Made by a program: the position numbers and the translations under genes
In this document: one piece after another, positions 60,150 to 64,000 of the stretch
Layout: every line of letters begins with the position of its first letter
Position numbering within the stretch: the stretch's first letter is position 1
Assembly (NCBI GenBank): GCA_907163375.1
Contig: CAJQUW010006407.1
Span: 281,506-345,505 of the forward strand
Source: Prostheceraeus crozeri
Taxonomy: Eukaryota; Platyhelminthes; Polycladida; Euryleptidae
Direction of reading: 5' to 3'
DNA length: 64,000 nt
Notes under the pieces: generated by a model
What the model was told of the DNA's origin: nothing
The model's input: the letters and a program-made list of their open reading frames with translations, nothing else
Databases searched by the model: none

Positions 60150-61200
60150 GAAAATTTCATGTAGACGGTTACGATTTTCTTCCCAACACAGATCAACCTG
60201 TATTGTTGGATATTGTGCTCCTAAAAGATTGAAATACATTGATTTTTCCGCCCTGACTCTCAATTCTTCCTTTTCATATGCTCGGATGACCTCCCAATCC
60301 ACGACCGGACTGTGAGTAATCCTTGGATGCAAGACAACCAAATGTTGAACATCATTTGAAAAAGTTATGTGATTCTTCGCCTTTAGAACGTTTCGAACTT
60401 AATGGAAATGTTGCATCTTCGATGTAATTTTCATCCCATTTTATGTACGCAGCTCTCTCTAGTGAAACGTAATCACCACTTTACCGTCAATGATATATCA
60501 TTATTCTTACATGTATTTCTAAGAGTTGTCTTTATTTACTGAAGAGAGCTGCGTCATTATCTTCAGTTGATATTTTTCTATCCTATCTTTATTATCCTCT
60601 TCACTCATTCATAAGTTGCGGCAATCCAAAAGTTAAAAAACTCAGAGAAAATTACCCTCATTGCGTTCTAAGGGAGGAATTATTATTTTCCAACTGCCCT
60701 TAAATCATCATTCGATGAAACAGATCCGTGATCCTTCCTTGCGTTCCCTGTCCTCTTAGGGAGAGAACCAAATAACGACTTGGAATGATCGAGAATCGTT
60801 TGCTCTGTGATACTCCTTCATTGCACCGCTCAGAATAGACAAGTATTGAGACACAGTTCTAGAAGTAGATAATACCATCGATGTTTCATTCCGTAATAGC
60901 GCACTCACATGAGCAAAATGAGTTTCGTTGAATTTCACCTTGAATTAGCATTGCACTTTAACAAAACTGCTGGTTATTGTCATATAAAGTGAACGTTCTT
61001 CCTTGTAAACTAATCATTGCCCAGGATGCGTATGTAATTGTCCGAGAGTTTGTAAATAGAGTAGTGAAAAAGCAATCTGTTTCGGACTCATGAAAAAAAT
61101 GACAAAAGGGTGCTGTGTGGAGATATTAGTGTATTGATGTTAGTGGCAATTAACTAGCAACTTTCCTTGTGCTCAACTGCTGTTATAACCTACCTAACAT
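60150..61200 (+). other. NCX 3' untranslated region or downstream DNA
   Basis: No repeat or gene seen. No AATAAA occurs soon after the stop. The first good one is at 61639-61644, so either a variant signal is used or the 3' UTR is about 1.5 kb. Confidence 0.5.
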
Positions 61201-61209
61201 GCGGGCACA

Positions 61210-61340
61210 CCCGTTTTCTTATCCATCCAATCAGATTGCTTACATGTACTCTTACGTATCAATTTTTTATCCATCCAATCAGATTGCGTACATGTGCGTC
61301 TTCATTTTCTTATTCATCCAATCAGATTACATATATAAAA
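61210..61340 (+). promoter_or_regulatory. Triple CCAAT array followed by a TATA box
   Basis: CCAATCAG occurs at 61227-61234, 61275-61282 and 61318-61325, each within a longer repeated phrase (ATCCATCCAATCAGATT), spaced 48 and 43 bp. TATATAAAA lies at 61332-61340. CCAATCA is the NF-Y site and repeated CCAAT plus TATA is a classic promoter layout. A (TTTA)n tract follows. No recognised gene starts downstream, so the element may also be just a short tandem repeat. Confidence 0.4.
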
Positions 61341-61638
61341 TCCGTTTATTTATTTATTTATTTACTTGATCAATTAGCAAGTATTCTTAATATTGGATTA
61401 CAGAGATTCATTCTATAATTCACGATTAAATGAATTAGTTATATTTCAATCATGATCACTTAACAAGTGTCAATTACAGGTGAACCTTAATTTGCAGCAT
61501 CTGTATAGTTCATGGATTCTTAGACTTTACCTTAAAAGTATCTTCTTTCCCAACATCCATTATCTTCATAATTTACTTGCATTTGAAGTGATTTTTCATC
61601 GATTGTGTATTTTATTTATTTCCATTGTGTGACTTCCC

Positions 61639-61644
61639 AATAAA
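61639..61644 (+). terminator. Candidate polyadenylation signal AATAAA
   Basis: The first canonical AATAAA noted after the NCX stop codon, about 1.49 kb downstream. Use by NCX is inferred from position only. Confidence 0.3.
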
Positions 61645-62457
61645 TGACTCCCACGTTCGTTTTATGAAACACTTGATTTTTTAAAAAACTCACTCATGTA
61701 TATGTATCTTTCAATTGTAGTGATTTCTCAAACATTAGTTTCATATCAGTAATTTTCGTCATTGACTGGTATCAATGATGAACAGATTGAACAAATATCA
61801 CGAATGAGATGACAATTTTTTGACTTTTCAATTTAACCACAGCTCTTAATAGCCATCCAATTAATCCGCCAAGTCGGGATGCCTTACTAGAAAATCATGA
61901 TAATTGTTATTGTTACATAATTGATGTTCATCCCTTTTCCATACAGATCATGTACGGCGGTGAATATACTAACGAGGGGTATTTTTGCATCTACGGCATT
62001 TTTCTTTCCTTGTTCGTGACCAAAATTCGTGACGCTTCAAGTGTTCCACTGGATCGCATGACAAATTTGTGAAGAACTTTGTCACGTTTTGTGTAGGATG
62101 TGCTATTTTATCAACAGCTGTTGAATAATTTGCTTTTACCTCTTTGTCTTGCCCTATAATTGATGTGCTATGTAACAGTCAATTTGATATAGAAATAATA
62201 GAAAATGTTAATTCAACTGCTTTTCATTTACTTATGAACGGAAGTTATACAGCACATAGATAAAATTCAGAATGTACTTATTCCATGATAATTAGGACTG
62301 GAATTGGCGAATTCCAATGAAAATTGTGGAATATTTCTTCCCGAAAGAATTTTTTGATTGTCAAACAAACATCAAATAATACATTCAATTCCTTCATGTT
62401 CTAAATAACACACCGAGATGTTGAGTCGTTGAATACATCGAAGCATCCGAGACACAT

Positions 62458-62590
62458 GGCTCTAAAGAAACTGAAGAAAACATCTACCGGCAGTGATCAT
62501 ATACCAGCTCCTATTCAATGCTTCCTCAAACTAGGATTGTTCCAGAGCAATGGAAGCTAGCTCTTATTAACCCTATAGGCCTATCCAGGG
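62458..62590 (+). mobile_element. LINE reverse-transcriptase fragment
   Basis: ALKKLKKTSTGSDHIPAPI in one frame, then after a frame change TRIVPEQWKLALINPIG. 'KKLKK..S.G.D.IP' and 'VPEQWKLALI.PI' are the opening motifs of non-LTR reverse transcriptases. The stretch between the motifs is also shortened. Only about 130 bp remain; clade not determined, and not the same part of the protein as the LINE at 4800-5445. Confidence 0.75.
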
Positions 62591-62829
62591 ACGCCGCAAG
62601 GGTGTTGCAGATGCACTGCCCTAAAACCATGTGTTGCATGTGTGTCCTCTTCATAAATTACCGACGAAAAATATTCATTAGTAAACCTACAGTTAAAGCG
62701 TGTTATGGTCAGTTTGCCGTCCCATTTTGGAGCTATAGATATTATGATGCACATAAATTTGCTTTTTCGCGCATAAGGAAATTAATGATAGCTACTATCC
62801 TTTTGGTGTGAACTGATAATAAAAAATAG

Positions 62830-62895
62830 TCTGCGCGGAGGAGGAGGCGAGGAAGAGGGGGGCGTTGAGGGGGAGATCGGAGGAAGAAGGATACA
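62830..62895. repeat. Purine-rich (G/A) tract
   Basis: Almost pure G and A (GGAGGAGGAGGCGAGGAAGA and similar) on the + strand, capable of triplex or quadruplex structure. Much shorter than the C-free tract and it does contain a few C. Confidence 0.8.
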
Positions 62896-62899
62896 GCGG

Positions 62900-64000
62900 A
62901 GCAAATTATCTCGGTCTTTATATATTGAACAACACTAGGTGACATCCAGTCTCTAGTCACGCGGTAATTACACATGACCCATACATCCGTGACTATGCGG
63001 GAAATTGGAGCAGAAGCTGGATAAGTGTCAGATGCGCAGTTGGTCAATGCTCCTGTTATACAGACTTTGCGTCTCGTGTTTCTGCATGTATCAGAGGCTA
63101 AGCAATGTGATAGGACCTTAATTTCATGCTCAGGGAAGACAGAACATGCTTAGCGGTTCATCCGTGGTTCAAGCGGCAACGCAGACAACCGTAGACGACG
63201 AGCAAACTATAAACGCTCGCCCACGCGTATTCATAAACATTCCCCATGTTTTAACATCATCAGATGAAGTGATTCTGACTCTTAAGTGCAGCGCGTATGT
63301 ACGCGGGTAGAAGAATAGAATGTCCTTAACCACGGATGTTTGGGGTGTTCCGTAATTAGGCGTGGCATGTCACCTAGTGAACCTACTTTTTACAATCGTT
63401 ACAAGTGATGCGCTGACGTGATGTTGCCACTTAGGCCAGCATTTAGGGTAATGTTTCATTTAGATTGCATGTTACAATGCAAAAGCAGATAATGTTATCA
63501 ATAGTCATATATTTATAATTTCATTTTCACGTTAGGCTATGCCACACGAGAAAGGTACGCGGAAAAGCAATAATACCCAAGATGAAAAAGCATTTTTATA
63601 CATCAGTCATGTATACTGTTAGGAACAGCGATAGCATGCTATACGATGACTCATGTCTTTTCAATAGGACTAAGCTAAAGGTAGTAAGTTTGAAACTGGC
63701 CGAGGTTTTGGAGACTAAGACCGGGCCGGCGGCGGATGTAATCAATGTGTACGTGCCCTCACCGCTGTCAAGCCAAAGGCTTCGTGGCACGTATACGATG
63801 AATAAGCTTCATGTAGGCTACATGTCCTTGATCAAAAACAGTCGGGAATTCAGATTCATGAAATAGAATTATGTGTTATATAAATATATATATATATATA
63901 TTAAAATAAAACCTATTTCCAAAAAGTGTGTCTTAGTGGACATATCCCATTCCCCAAAAACTAGATAAACAAAAATTTCAAATTTTCACAAGAGATGTCA
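62900..64000. other. Downstream DNA, no recognised gene
   Basis: More GC-rich than most of the window between 62950 and 63400 and around 63700. A 94-codon plus-strand frame at 63582-63866 (VLETKTGPAADVINVYVPSP in the middle) is not recognised and is overlapped by a minus-strand frame. A short (AT)n tract lies at about 63882-63901. Confidence 0.4.

Noticed and set aside
1-64000. CRISPR arrays, bacterial operons, rRNA genes and intact tRNA genes
   Set aside because: None seen; tRNA-like sequences lack closing acceptor stems and occur as dispersed repeats, and the spliced NCX gene marks the DNA as animal.

Overview
This window looks like a piece of an AT-rich invertebrate animal genome: long introns, spliced coding exons, and many small transposable-element copies. 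I cannot name the species. The only protein-coding gene I can identify with confidence is a Na+/Ca2+ exchanger of the NCX/SLC8 family on the + strand. Three of its 3'-proximal exons are visible: 16229-16328 (end of the large cytoplasmic loop), 50933-51081 (start of the alpha-2 repeat) and 59773-60149 (rest of alpha-2, last membrane segments, stop codon). Splice phases fit throughout. One expected exon of about 40 codons, between 16329 and 50932, was not found. So 1-16228 is upstream intron, 16329-50932 and 51082-59772 are introns, and DNA after 60149 is 3' UTR or intergenic.

Almost everything else is mobile-element debris. (a) A TA-inserting foldback family: two copies of exactly 723 bp, one of about 733 bp, and one 43-bp end fragment. 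(b) A 519-bp hAT-type MITE with ends CACAGAATTAGA/TCTAATTCTGTG: six copies, one with a perfect 8-bp target duplication. (c) A 998-bp non-autonomous hAT element only 119 bp upstream of an NCX exon. (d) SINE-A, tRNA-like, at least eight copies. (e) SINE-B, tRNA-like, three copies. (f) Two LINE reverse-transcriptase fragments, a Penelope-like GIY-YIG fragment and pogo-like MITEs. (g) Several long inverted repeats at 16.7, 20.4, 36.2, 42.2 and 52.2-54.2 kb. Nesting gives relative ages, most clearly at 20.6-22.0 kb, where SINE-B was hit by the hAT MITE, whose target duplication was then hit by the foldback.

The strangest features are two strand-asymmetric tracts. From 47903 to 49078 the + strand has 1,176 consecutive bases without a single C and is very G-rich. 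From 27361 to 27840 it has only four G in 480 bases and is C/A-rich. They have the same character on opposite strands, 20 kb apart, in the NCX intron where the missing exon should lie. They may be real G-quadruplex/R-loop-prone DNA, strand-specific cytosine loss, or a sequencing/assembly artefact. At 61.2-61.34 kb three CCAAT boxes and a TATA box form a promoter-like array without a recognised gene downstream.
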